Shown here piece by piece: positions 1 to 10,945 of a DNA stretch of 64,000 bases (position 1 is its first letter; every line of letters begins with the position of its first letter). The position numbers and the translations under genes are program-made. The stretch comes from Pachyseris speciosa. Taxonomy: Eukaryota > Cnidaria > Anthozoa > Scleractinia > Pachyseridae. Below the pieces are notes generated by a model, which was not told the DNA's origin, did not search any database, and saw only the letters and a list, made by a program, of their open reading frames with translations. The stretch covers positions 42,501-106,500 of the forward strand of contig JAEMWC010001120.1 of NCBI GenBank assembly GCA_016490735.1. The letters run 5' to 3'.

Positions 1-60
1 GTCAGATAAATATAAATTATAATGTGTTATGATGACAGACCTAATACATGTACATGTAAG

Positions 61-222
61 TGTTACAGGTTAAATTTGATCTCAGGTCATTTTTGATTTA
101 ACCTTGGTCAAAATGAAATTTCTTTGTATTTTCACAAATAATTAGGGTTAGGAGACAAAGGAATTTCATTTTGACCTAGGTTAAATAAAAAAATAACCTG
201 AGGTCAAATTTAACCTGTAACA
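61..222. mobile_element. Small foldback MITE
   Basis: Two arms of about 65 bp (61-127 and 156-222) are inverted copies that begin TGTTACAGGTTAAA. The four bases TAAG stand immediately outside both ends (57-60 and 223-226) and look like a target duplication. There is no coding capacity. The element is a non-autonomous DNA transposon by structure; the superfamily is not assigned. Confidence 0.8.
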
Positions 223-1015
223 TAAGAAAAAAGCTGTATAATTATGTTGTCTTCTTTGTTCAACCAATTCCAATAAAACCTCCAAACAAATAATCCAGAT
301 AAGTCCAGGCACATTTATGTACAGTCATGTAAATGCCCCTCCACAAGTCAGACTGTACTCTAATGTCTTGAGTCTAAGAGTATTAAATGTGAAGTCAGCT
401 GGTTTTATGACTGAGAGTAGGGAAACCAACTCTGACGACCATCAAAACATGAGTACATATTTATTTAAGTCATAACTTTTCAATGAGCAATATCTTCAGT
501 GTAATTTGCCATTCAACAATCGTCCTGAGTTGAGCGCACTGTCAGTAAATCAGGCAGCATGACAGATAATTCTAATGTTTGTACTGGAAAATTTGAATGC
601 AATTTGAAAAGTGTCTATGATTTTAGACCATTTTGGTTGCTTCATGATTCTAATTTTTATTTCATGGCAACACAACTGTAAAAGGAAAGATATATTCCAA
701 TACAGATCACTGGAGATTGTTCATGAAATTGTAAAGTCTGATTATTTATAGGATTACGTGTAATTGAACTTTGAAGTGGTTTGTTCCTGGCTTAACAAGG
801 ACAGTCCAGAATTTATTCCTATTTTGGGGAGAGTCATTCAGCCAACAGACCTTACTGTATTGGCGGTTTGATAATTCAAAACATTAAGGGGGAGGGGGAA
901 CATAAATTATAATGACAATAAGATATTTTAAAAATAAATTAAAAAATTAAATAAACCAATAATTATAAATACATGCACACAAAGAATAGAATGTTAATTT
1001 TTGTAACAGGTCAGT
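223..1015. other. No gene seen
   Basis: A+T-rich sequence without long open frames or recognisable repeats. It would be intron or downstream sequence of the minus-strand gene whose candidate exon ends at 1022. Confidence 0.5.
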
Positions 1016-1021
1016 ACTTAC

Positions 1022-1120
1022 AATGCTCCGATCACTGTCTGGAATTGGATTCAATGGCCTGTATGGAGTGTTGGGGGCAGACAAACTGGAATGGACTGGA
1101 GATCTAATATCTGGGAAAGG
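1022..1120 (-). CDS. Candidate internal exon (CCDC17-like gene)
   Basis: On the minus strand an acceptor (TATTATTTAG) is followed by 99 bp, exactly 33 open codons, and then a strong donor GTAAGT at 1016-1021. The peptide is proline- and serine-rich and has no recognised domain. Both boundaries are phase 0, matching the phase-0 donor of the zinc-finger exon at 8690-8863, so the two could be consecutive exons of one gene leaving the window to the left. The exon is inferred from splice signals and open frame only. Confidence 0.4.
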
Positions 1121-1692
1121 CTAAATAATACAAAGTCGCAAGCAATTATTTTCAGTAACTATAATAACCAGGGCTTCCTGAAAGCAGACTGAACAGCAGA
1201 AATCAGAGTTTATGATACAGAGCCAGCTTGTCCCAACTGAAAGTAAACTGAATCCTAACAACCCTGATTCGCAGACAGAGAATTAGCTTATTTCTCTCTT
1301 GGGGGTGGAGGGAGGGGTCATTGGGAGAGGGAAATGGGAGAGAAGGGAGGAGGAAATTGAGAGCAGGGAAGATTCAGGAAGGAACAAGGAGACTAATTAA
1401 AACAGCATGATTAATGAATATTTGGGAGACACTGGAGAACAATAAGGGGTAAAAATAAACTGCACAATATTGCATTCGACCCACTGTAGTAATTAAGTGA
1501 TACACTGTAAGTGCTACTGTGACTGTTCATAACATTATAAAAAATAATGTTAAAGTAATATTTTAAGACTAATTTAAGGAAATAGCTGTTTTACATTAAG
1601 TGCATATAAATATTTGCAAATGTTTTGGTTTGCTTATATTCGAGTTGCACTGTACATTATAATGTACATGTATATTATCCTGCGGCAGTTAA

Positions 1693-2318
1693 CCCTTTGG
1701 CTCCTGAACATTTTGCCAAAAAACACCTTTTAAAGCTAGTTGAGCCATTTCCTGGTCAGAATCAAGCAGAAAAGAACCAAAACTGCCTAAAACTCTGTTT
1801 CCTGGTAGAGATCCTGACATCCTTCTTTTCCTGATGCTTAATTTGATCTTTCAAAGTTTGGGCATGCACAGAAAGCAAAATTTCGAGATTTTTTGGGTTG
1901 AAAAGTCTCACCGCCCCCTCACCCTCTACCTTTCACTTCCTCTCCTCCTCTTTTCTTTTGCTTTTCTTGCCTCACTTTCTTTCTCTTTTGCTGGGCATTT
2001 TCTGGGCTTCCTTTCGGTGGGAAAAGATTAGGGCAAAACTTTTCGGATCGTAGGATTAGATGGAAGGAAGTGCAGGTGGGTAGTGGAACAAGATTTTCAC
2101 TCAAATTTTCTGGTCAACGCCACTTGTTTCTTTTGCGTGTGTTTTCTCCGGCCTGTTTGATGGAATTGTGCTGATTTGGGTGTGGTTTGAAAGATCTCTT
2201 CTCCCTACACATGTTACATGGTAAAGTTGTCTGCGAGCATTAAAACTGATGATGTCACAAGTGGTACAAGGGACGTGGTTCTGCACAGCCAGTTTTGGCC
2301 AGTGTAGGAGTCAAAGGG
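1693..2318. mobile_element. piggyBac-like non-autonomous element
   Basis: TTAA stands at both ends (1689-1692 and 2319-2322), directly followed or preceded by inverted termini CCCTTTGGCTCC and GGAGTCAAAGGG. TTAA target duplication with CCC...GGG ends is the hallmark of piggyBac-type transposons. The 626-bp body holds no transposase; short open frames inside are chance. Confidence 0.65.
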
Positions 2319-2456
2319 TTAAAGATGAAATTCCAGTCATTACAAAAGAGCAACTGACATAAATTTTACTCCCTCATTTTGAGTCAAAGGGTTAAAGATG
2401 AAATTCCAGTCATTACAAAAGAGCAACTGACATAAATTTTCACTCCCTCATTTTGA
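2311..2456. repeat. Tandem duplication, period 73 bp
   Basis: The segment beginning TCAAAGGGTTAAAG occurs at 2311 and again at 2384 with near identity. The unit includes the right terminus and TTAA of the preceding piggyBac-like element, so the duplication happened after that insertion. Confidence 0.85.
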
Positions 2457-2573
2457 ATAAGAGCAACTTATAGCCCCACAACTCAAATACCAATGCTCAA
2501 ACTTGTCATATAGATTGAACTTGAACTTTGAACATTAATTGTTATTGTAAGTTATAACTTAGGGAGGTTCAAT

Positions 2574-3632
2574 GGAGGCTCATGCAGCTTTTTTGGCCTT
2601 GAGGTGTACAGCTGTACCTGTTGAAATGAAAGTTTCCAATGGAAGACAAGTTTCAATTTCCTAATAACACTACAGCATCTTTTCGATGTATGATCAAAGG
2701 TTATTTTCTCATTGGTTTCCAAGCAACAGCTGTTACCATAGTGACAGTAACACATCACATTTTTAAAAAGGTCAATTATCTCAAAATCCAGTCATGGGCA
2801 CTTCATAGCAAAACTTCAAGAGTGTAAACTAATCAAGTTCCACAACTTGTAGGCCAATTAGAAAAAATATGTAAGAGCATTTTTCTAGTAAATTGCAAGT
2901 AAAGTTTTGAAGGCCGGTTTTCTTCATTCCTGAATTTTTCTTCAAGCTCTACAAGAAAATATTAAGTGTTACTTTACACTTTTTTTCCCTTTCCAAGGAA
3001 TTATCATGGTATCAAAAACATTTTTAGTTCACATTAAGCCTCCTATAGGCTTAGCTGTTATTGTAAAATATTGAAAACATGGACAAGTCACAAAGCTCCT
3101 AATTTGCATAAATGTAGCCGTTCTCATACTTAAATGTCTTACTGTACAATCACAGCCATCAAGGAGGCTCAATGTAAATTGAAAATACTTTGCTACTATG
3201 ATAAATCCTTGAACAGAGAAGAACAGTGTAAAAGTTTAGCATTAATCCTTGCAAAACCAGAAGAAAAATAAGGGAATGAGCAAAACTAGCCTTAAAAGTT
3301 TATTTGGAATTTACTTGAAAACACTCAAGATTACAGACTCTTTTTCTAATTTGGCCCACAAGTTGTGAGACTTAAGTAGTTTACACTCTTGAGGTTTCAT
3401 TATGAAGTGCCTGACTGGATTTAGAGATAACTGACCTTTTTCAAAATGAGAAGCCACACATTACCATTGCTATGGTAACAGCTGTTGCTTGGAAAGCAAT
3501 GAGAAAATAAACTTTGATCATACATCGAAAAGATTTTGTAGTGTCAAGGAAATCAATGCTTGTCTTCTATAGGAAATTCTGATTTCAACAGGAACATGCT
3601 CCCCAAGGCCAAGAAAACTGCATTGAGCCTCC
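2574..3632. mobile_element. Foldback element with ~340-bp arms
   Basis: The left arm (from 2574, GGAGGCTCATGCAG) is matched in inverse by the right arm ending at 3632. Long stretches such as AACAGCTGTTACCATAG and TCGATGTATGATCAAAG are shared between the arms. A second pair of AGGAGGCT-type motifs lies near the centre (about 3045 and 3160), suggesting nesting or internal duplication. No open frame of note. Confidence 0.8.
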
Positions 3633-3929
3633 TTACACCTGCCACGTACATGGTCATGCTATTGGTGTATGTGTTGTAGTTCAGTTTTAAACTAGGTTCA
3701 ATTTTTATTTTCTTTTGTTCTTCTGCAATAATTATTGGTGATAGATGTAATGAGAACAAAACAAAGGGAAATAAAAATTGAACCAAGGATAAAATTCAGA
3801 ACCACAACATATGCAAGTGCAAGTCACATGGCAGAGATAATTGTGTTTGGTTGTTGAGTTTCTGTTTTTTTGGTATAAACATTTTCTTTATAGGAAAAAA
3901 ATACCTTGTGATTCCCAAAGAAGGCCTAA

Positions 3930-6010
3930 TATATAGATTTAGCCAAGCCTAAAAGTGGAGCTCCATGTTATTATTTTATTTACTGGTATTGAGCAACTTT
4001 GCATGGCTTTCCTTGCGCCAATATTTTGTGTTTAGAGCAGTCAACAGGAATCGACCGCGGTTCAAAAACGTCAAAACATTAAAACATTCCAAAACAACTG
4101 GACGCCTATGTTTGTTCGAAGACTCTTGGAAAGGGTGAAGAAAGTTGACAAGTAAGCTTCTAGTAAGCTAGAAAAATTACTAAGCAATCTTAAGCTTTTA
4201 CATAACGGTCCATAGAGTGTGAACCTGATCGTTTAGAGCAGTCAACGATTCACAAACCACAGAATAACAAAACATTACAAGAAAACAAATTCACTGACGA
4301 TGCGTAGGTTTGTAGGTTTCTTTGGAGAAGGTAGGGAAAATAGACAAGTGACAATTTCGTAGCAAGTTAATAAAAATTGTTAAGCAATTTTGACATGTGC
4401 TGAAATATCGGAGAAAAGAGAAAAAGGAAAACAAACCGATGGTTGGATAGGTAAACACACTGGGCCGACAAAAATTAAGAATTGATATTATTTGTGTTCT
4501 CAGAAAATGCTGAAATTGTGTTCTTTGCGCAAAACACAAATAATACTAAAGCCCCCGCTAAACGATCAAACATTTTCCTAAACATAGTGTTTGAAAAACA
4601 TAAGTTTGGGTGACTAGCCGATAAACAAATTTCCTTTGGCGAGAAACCTCTGCAAGCAGGAAAACAGACAATGTTTGACCAAACACAAGACAAAGCGAGT
4701 ACACTGGACACTTTTTGCGTGTTATCGCTGAAATTTTCACGTTCTTCATTTGGTTTGCTTTTTACTGACTGTGCACTTTCTTGGTTGGGTTGGCTAAACG
4801 ATCAAACATTTGTTCGTAGAGCGAAATGTTGGATGAAAATGTTTCATATGATCAAACATAGAAAGCCGTTTTAAATTATCTTCCAACACGATGTTGAATG
4901 AAGTCTTTGATCGTTTAGCCTGGGCTTAATGCTTAATTTTACGAGGACTCATTGCGATTACTTGTTATTAAGTTAGGGGCAAAAGTTTTTTTAATGATGT
5001 TGAGGCACCGACGTCGAAAAACACTGAAAACAGTCAGCCAAGCGGAGTGAAAACACTCGTTCGCTTGCATGAAAACAACAAAACAAACAAACAATTCAAC
5101 TACTTCTTTGCTTGCAAAACGAGTAGAGATGATTGTTATTTATATCCAGTCGAGAGAAAAATACAAATTGCTTTCCTGAACAAAAATAAGAACGATTAAA
5201 CCATTTAATGTTAAGCGTCAATTCATTTAGTTCAGTCACCTGTGTTGTAGAGGTTGAAAATACGAATCCACTTGAGTTAAAACACGGATCTGGAAAAATA
5301 GCAAACGGTTTGTCCAAAGAAAGAACTTCTTCCACCAACTTTGAGCTACTTGTTCCTCCCATTAATGCCGGTGAACTGTTAAGTGACCTTTCTTAGTGAG
5401 CTGCGAGGTGCCGCGGTAAAGTGAAAGTCCTTGAAGCCTTGATTTTTGTTTTTCAACCACACAATCCGGGCGTCGATTATGCAAGTCGAGCCAAGTTTTA
5501 AGCGTTTCCTGAGGCAAATGTTTTGCTATCCTTTTTATGACTTGAAAATTCACCTTCCGGAGTATCTGTTAATTAGTTATTGATTTTTATGCCTTTTACA
5601 CGACTTAAAAGACAAACTTCGCAAACCTCGAAGATGAAGTTGTTTTGGTCAAAATGAAGAAACCAACTGAATGTGAAATTACGAGCCGCAGAAAGCGCGC
5701 GGAAAATTAAGCCTCGTTTTGGTTTGGGTGCCTCGTTTTGGTTAAATTAACCTGGCTTGAGCCTGCGATCTAATCGAAAACTAGTACGTAGTCAGCGGTC
5801 AACTTCAAAAAAACAGCTGACCTATATGAGCTCTAAACTTGAGCCCGCGATATGGCCACGTGATACTGGTCAGCGGAAACCTTGTTTTGACAGCTGTCAA
5901 TTGGCCATGACACGGATGTCCTATATCAAAGTTGCACGCTGCAAACTAGCTGATGAGCTGGGGACCCAGCTGGGTCAGGTGGAGTATGGCCGCCATGTTG
6001 GATTATTATG

Positions 6011-6043
<33 letters not shown>

Positions 6044-6093
6044 CTCCACCGTTGTCGTCGTGCGCGCCCACGAGCAATACCGCTAGCCGCTTT

Positions 6094-6125
<32 letters not shown>

Positions 6126-6173
6126 AGGTATGGGGCTCTGCTTGGCGGCCCTTTGGGCCGCCGGAGCTCCGCT
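3930..6173 (+). mobile_element. Repeat R, copy A
   Basis: One of three long copies of a 2.25-2.45 kb repeat (B inverted at 28670-30948, C at 60747-63203). It starts with TTTAGCCAAGCCTAAAAG next to GGAGCTCC and ends GGAGCTCCGCT, so the termini share an inverted AGCGGAGCTCC core. Subterminal tandem units of about 190 bp contain GAGCAGTCAAC. The middle carries repeated AACGATCAAACAT motifs, and a GC-rich hairpin lies at the right end. A short open frame near 5096-5553 on the minus strand is similar to degraded frames in copies B and D but matches nothing I recognise. A non-autonomous element is the simplest reading. Confidence 0.7.
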
Positions 6174-6900
6174 ACTAATGTAAAGCAGGGAATTTTATTA
6201 TACATTTAGCGAGAATTTTAGGCAAAAAACCTTGCAAATAGAATTCTATATGTGCTATATTTTCACATGTGAAAAAAGTGATACGTCCAATCAGCTTCGC
6301 GTATAGCATTCTTCACATGTGAAAATAATCAATCACCATCCAGAGTAGAATCGCTTAGCCAATCAGAGCAAAGCACTCAAATGGCTTCCGAGAATCGAAG
6401 GCTTCAACTCAGTGCCCGCTCAAAGTTTGTGTTTCAAAAACATGGTTTTGGCTTCCCATTTTGTTCCACTGGATTTACCTTTAAATGATTTTATTGAGAA
6501 GCAATTGAACAAAAACAAGGGGACGAACATTCAACATTTCTATAAACAGTGTAAGTCAACAGAGTGTGAATTTGTCGTTGCACAGCGCAAAGCCCTGCCA
6601 TCACATGATTGAATCTGACAGTGATTTAAGGGACAAGTGAAAACATTTCACTCTTTGTATTTACGAATTCTCCCGTACTTTTCAGTTATTCTAAATAGGA
6701 AGTATATGTAATATTAAAGCTTGTGTAGCTTCTTTGTCTACTTGTTGATGTCCTGGAAACTGGACATGTTTATTTATTATGCTCAGTTATGTAGATCAGT
6801 CTTGAATTTTTTCCTGTTCATCATGTAAGCTTATTGAATCAGGAAAAATAAAACTGATTTCAAGTATAGGTTTAATTCTCGTTATATATATAATAAACAA
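6174..6900. other. Non-coding; paired TTCACATGTGAA palindromes
   Basis: The palindrome TTCACATGTGAA occurs at 6262-6273 and 6312-6323, 50 bp apart. No convincing gene; probably a decayed small element. Confidence 0.5.
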
Positions 6901-7052
6901 ATTACAGCATAGAAAGTGCTTTGTACGGATTTTTATCCACTCGTTGCAAAACTCTGGAAAACTCACTCGTTCACTGCACTCACTCGTTCGTTTTCCCAAG
7001 TTTTGCAACTCGTGAATAAAAATCCGTACGTCGCACTTTCTGTGCTGTAATT
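6901..7052. mobile_element. Hairpin MITE
   Basis: Arms of about 55 bp beginning ATTACAGCATAGAAAGTGC are inverted copies of each other around a short centre with CTCACTCGTTC repeats. No coding capacity. Confidence 0.75.
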
Positions 7053-7479
7053 GCCAACGAGTCACCCTCGCGAGGACGCGAGGGTGACGAGGCGGCAGCA
7101 TTATAAAGCCGTGTGTGCGAGTTGATTTTGGTACAGGGAGACGAAATCTCGAATGAAAAAAGTTAGCATAAGGTAATGTAAGAGTGACATCATCGGTGAT
7201 TGTTTTCGAGTTAGCCAATGGCATCGCGGAATTTTTTTCTAAACCAATCACATCAGGAGGATCATGACCACATTGACCTCATTGACCTCATGGTGGCGGG
7301 CTTAGGCAGGAAAAGGTGAGTGGAAATATTGATATTATTCACTCGTGAGCGTTGTCTTCTTGCGTGTACTTTAATTTAGTGTTTTTGGGAGCCAGAGTGT
7401 CACAAATCTAACACCTAGCAGGCTGAAAAATCGCCCAGCGAGGCTAAAATCGCCCAGCGAGGTAGTTATCGAAATCAGC

Positions 7480-7812
7480 TCGAAAACGGCTAGCTTGCCA
7501 AAACAGTCAATTGCCTTGACAAGATCGGCCAGCGTGCCAGTTAAGAAACAAAAAACAAAACCACTTGAACATAACTCAATCAGAGGGCGTATAAAGCCTC
7601 TTCTGTTATCGAGCTAGTGTGCTCAAAATTACAAATTTGACAGTCACGGCGAGCGTGCCAAAACAGCAATCTTGCCAAAACAACAGTCATTGTTTACAAA
7701 ATCGGCCAGCGTGCTATAACTAAGGAAAAAAAAAACACTTGAATATATTCAAATATATTCACTATAAACATAATCAGAGGGAATATAAAGCCTCTTTCCA
7801 TTCGAGTCACGA
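7480..7812 (+). repeat. Tandem ~194-bp repeat carrying TATA boxes
   Basis: Two diverged units share GGCCAGCGTGC, CACTTGAA and a block of the form AATCAGAGGG-nn-TATAAAG-CCTCTT. The TATAAAG motifs are at 7590-7596 and 7784-7790. The second stands about 280 bp upstream of a small signal-peptide-like ORF. A promoter role is inferred from the motif alone. Confidence 0.55.
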
Positions 7813-8071
7813 GTCACACGACGTGTCGCTGTTAGTTTGTGCTCATCCATTAGCGTTCACAAAAAACAGTCTAAGCTCTGTTTGCCAGAAAGCCACTATC
7901 TGTCAAGCTTGAGGGAACTTAGCAAATCAATTTGGATAGTCTTCTTATTCCAAAATTTCAGGGGGCTTGCAGCTGTAGCTTCGTTTGAAAATTATCCGAT
8001 CAGAAGTGCTCAGGTCCAAAGTCCACTTGCTGAAGTGCGTGCATCGAAGTAATAGCTCACGAGAGTTTATT

Positions 8072-8188
8072 ATGCTTCTTCTATTCTGTATGTTGTTAGT
8101 CGTAAATCATTGTAAGGGCCATAGTGGTGTGACTAATTCCGATTTTTCACGTGGATATCAGAAGACCATATTAGATGTGCATTTGTAA
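8072..8188 (+). CDS. Possible short secreted peptide
   Basis: A 38-codon ORF starts MLLLFCMLLVVNHCKG, a hydrophobic run like a signal peptide, followed by a short polar tail. It sits downstream of a TATAAAG motif at 7784, but an in-frame upstream ATG (7985) and another upstream ORF weaken the case. No family recognised; it may be chance. Confidence 0.2.
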   Translation: MLLLFCMLLVVNHCKGHSGVTNSDFSRGYQKTILDVHL

Positions 8189-8689
8189 TCTACGTTACAA
8201 GTTTTGTTCTTAAAAACATGTTAAAACAAGAGCATGTGGGATTTGCGTTCTAAGAACATGTTAAAACACAAACATGTCATATTTGAATTCATGCCCATTT
8301 CTAACAACAATGTTGGTTTCATCTCTCTCAAGTAATGCAAGGGACTCATATTTCACCTCTAATCTACCCTACGAGTTTAATTCTTACAGACATTTTAAAA
8401 AATAAAGAAAAACATGTGAGTTTTGCACAGCTTTTTTAGACAACAATTCAGTTTAAAAAAATCGACTGTACTCTGGTTACTTCTTAATCTTCTCTGCGCA
8501 CACAACTGTGCCAGTGTTTACTCGTTGGCACTCTACCGGCAGGTATTTCTAGTCTAAGCTTATATAAACTTATGTTCATTCTATCCATTATAAATTAAGA
8601 CCAGACACTCCAGTACATGTATATACCGGTAACTAAAGAAAAAAGACACCTATGACATGCGGTAATTTTCAGACCTCTGTTCCACTTAC

Positions 8690-8863
8690 CGATTGTATAG
8701 GACCTTTATCTTTTCTCTCACTAGTATTCCCACCTTTACCAGAGATCCTAGACAGGATACGAGCTGGATCAACACTACTTCGCACACAGAACTTTCTTTT
8801 GTGAGTGTCATACAGCTGCTGAGTGTCAAATGTCATGTTACATTCTTTGCATCTCCAGCCCAT
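8690..8863 (-). CDS. First coding exon, CCDC17-like zinc-finger protein
   Basis: The exon encodes 58 residues from ATG at 8863 and ends at a strong GTAAGT donor (8684-8689), phase 0. Residues 3-26 carry a C2HC-type finger: Cys-x2-Cys, then MTF, a leucine, His and a final Cys in the form THKRKFC. This spacing and the FC ending resemble the N-terminal finger of coiled-coil protein CCDC17. The gene would run leftward; the best candidate next exon is 1022-1120. The identity is from memory of the family and should be taken as a proposal. Its start faces the plus-strand gene at 9390 across 526 bp. Confidence 0.55.
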
Positions 8864-9389
8864 TTCGCTGATGATGACCTCAATTAAACTTTAACAGTTT
8901 CCTTGAAATTTCTTGTCCGATTCATACTTTTTGGAGCTGAAAACTGCGTTCCCACGGATCGCAATTTATGTATAAATTGATCATTTAGCAGAGTAGTTGT
9001 CAACTCCTTGAGTTTCCTTGAGTTTCAGTTACCCATCATGTTTCTCGCAATAATGTCATCACTGCACACATTAGTAACCAGGAGACAGCTGATTATGAAG
9101 AATTCTAAAACATTTAAGTGATTGCAACCGAGCAAAATCGTTCAATTTCACAAACATTTCGCAAGTTTGTGAACTTGGTGAAGTTTGTTTTATTGTTAGG
9201 CGCGATTTTGCGATCAGCGGCTTTCATGTTAGAGCCCAGTCTCCTATGCACTTTCAGATTTGTCACGCTAGACGTGACAACAAAATACGTTATAGATAAA
9301 CCAGGTGCTGTCAAATCAGCACGTATACAGCATGTAGAAGGGATCATTTTACATGGACTTTGTTGTTTTCTCGGAATGCAGCTTCAAAC
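8864..9389. promoter_or_regulatory. Head-to-head intergenic promoter region
   Basis: This 526-bp gap separates two divergently oriented coding starts (8863 minus, 9390 plus). No clear TATA box is seen. An ORF at 9118-9393 overlaps the downstream start but has no recognised content. A shared promoter is inferred from layout only. Confidence 0.4.
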
Positions 9390-10549
9390 ATGAAACAGAA
9401 AAGCCACAAAACGAATATTGTGCTATATGTATTACTGCTGGGCTGCTTTTCTCAAGTACCATTCTCTGGCGCAAATCAATACAACCCTCACTTATTTCCA
9501 ACCGAAGGACCGTTCGTTGAAGGATGGTATTCGCGAATCATAGATTTCGAATCGAACCACTCGTTCGGGATCTTGTTTGGCCAAGTTATGTCAAGGAAAG
9601 AGGGACGTCTTTTCAGCCACTATCCACCAAACATGGTTTCACTAATCCACAGCAAAGGTGACGGCACGTCCATGCAGAGCTTCAAAGTTTACCCTTCTAG
9701 CAACGACATCGAAGTTACTGTTCAAGGTAAACCAGTGAGAAAAAATCCTGATTTTAAATCTCCAGCGAACTTCGAATGGAGGGCGAAGCCATATGGCTAC
9801 TTCAGAGTAAATGAACACGAAACAAGATTTAATTTCACCAACATAGATGGGGTCAGTTTTATTGGAGTTATGGGGCCTCCCAAACCTTGGGGTCCAAATG
9901 GAGAGGGTCCTGAAGGGTGGATTGACAAAGTACCATTCCTTCCACTACACTGGTTTGTGTACAGTTTAGGCTCAGAGCTTATAAACTACAACTGGGTCAA
10001 TGAAGTGACTGGAGAAATGTTGCGAGGAAGACAGGGCCTTGTTCATCAAGAAAAGAACTGGGGAAAAGGGTTTCCCCTGCTTGGATATGGGGTGAGGGTG
10101 TTGATGGGCCTTCAGGCTCTTCATTTGCTATCTCCCTTGGGGTCCTTGAAATTGCTAAATTCAATGTTCCTGCACATCTGATTGGCTACCGTAGTTCAGC
10201 CATCACCCTTAACTTTCGGCCAACCAATTCAGAGTTGACAAAGCATATTGACGGATGCAGCGGTGTGATAAATGGCACTGTGAAGAGCCTCACCCATAAA
10301 CTTGAATTTGAAATCCAAGCACCTCTATCAACTTTCCAAACATGCTTGCTTGGACCAACTGAGGATGGGTTTGCTCCAGTTTGCGTCGAGAGTTACATTG
10401 CTATTGCTAATTTCCATGTCTATAAGTTGACCTTGAGTGGATATGAATTGATTGAAAACAAAGCCTTCCATGCAGCTGCTTTGGAATTTGGTGGGTTGTA
10501 TCTTTGTCTGGAGAAAAATCCATGTCAGGAAGCTTGGAATTTGAAATAA
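9390..10549 (+). CDS. Tocopherol-cyclase-like secreted protein (1-nt frameshift)
   Basis: An intronless coding region of about 386 codons. The chosen ATG at 9390 gives a signal peptide (hydrophobic VLYVLLLGCF). Family motifs follow in order: EGWYSR near residue 30, a glycine/proline block (GPEGWIDKVPFLPLHW), and HQEKNWGKGFP, the EKNWG-FP signature of the tocopherol cyclase family. The frame breaks in the C4 run at 10074-10077. One missing base there moves the rest into frame 2, where AWIWGEG and the C-terminal half continue without stops to 10549. The homologous codons on both sides abut exactly, so an intron is not needed. Either a recent one-base deletion or a sequence error. The substrate in an animal is unknown, and the cyclase activity is not established. 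Confidence 0.7.
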
Positions 10550-10636
10550 CTTTAATGTGCATGCTGTGACCTGTTAAACCTGTCCAGCCTGTTTTTTGGT
10601 ATGTTCCTCACTTAACCTCCTGCCTTTCCCCAAATT

Positions 10637-10945
10637 TCCCTTTTTTTTTTTCTGTACAACTTTATTAACATTGAGGCTTAGGTAAATGAATTGTAGGGGT
10701 ATATTAAATACCATTATAGTAAAATACAAAACTATCTTCTGAGGGCTGCAAAGTGGGGTTTCAGTTTCAGTAAATACATTCATACAGATATTGAATATAT
10801 TACAAAAATTAGAGATAAAGAGATGTAAATTGTAAGTACTAAATGAATTAAAGGTATTTTCCTGGTGAGGAGGCTCAAATTGAAACCTAGGGACTTTATT
10901 ATAACCTAAGACTAAATGTAAAGAATTAATAGGCAGCAAAATCAT
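10637..10945 (-). mobile_element. Possible poly(A)-tailed retro-insert, antisense
   Basis: Read on the minus strand, an A+T-rich stretch ends AATAAAGTTGTACAG followed by about 11 A (plus-strand T run near 10638-10650). This looks like the 3' end of a retrotransposed transcript. The 123-codon open frame across it is not recognised. Confidence 0.35.

Noticed and set aside
5945..5975. CTGATGA motif in R copy A as a hammerhead
   Set aside because: No GAAA at a suitable distance and no stem I; also at 8869, 21157 and 35508, where the core is missing.
6796..7251. 151-codon minus-strand ORF
   Set aside because: Runs through a hairpin MITE; no domain recognised.
9118..9393. 91-codon ORF just before the cyclase-like gene
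   Set aside because: Different frame from the gene, no signal or domain; likely 5' flank.
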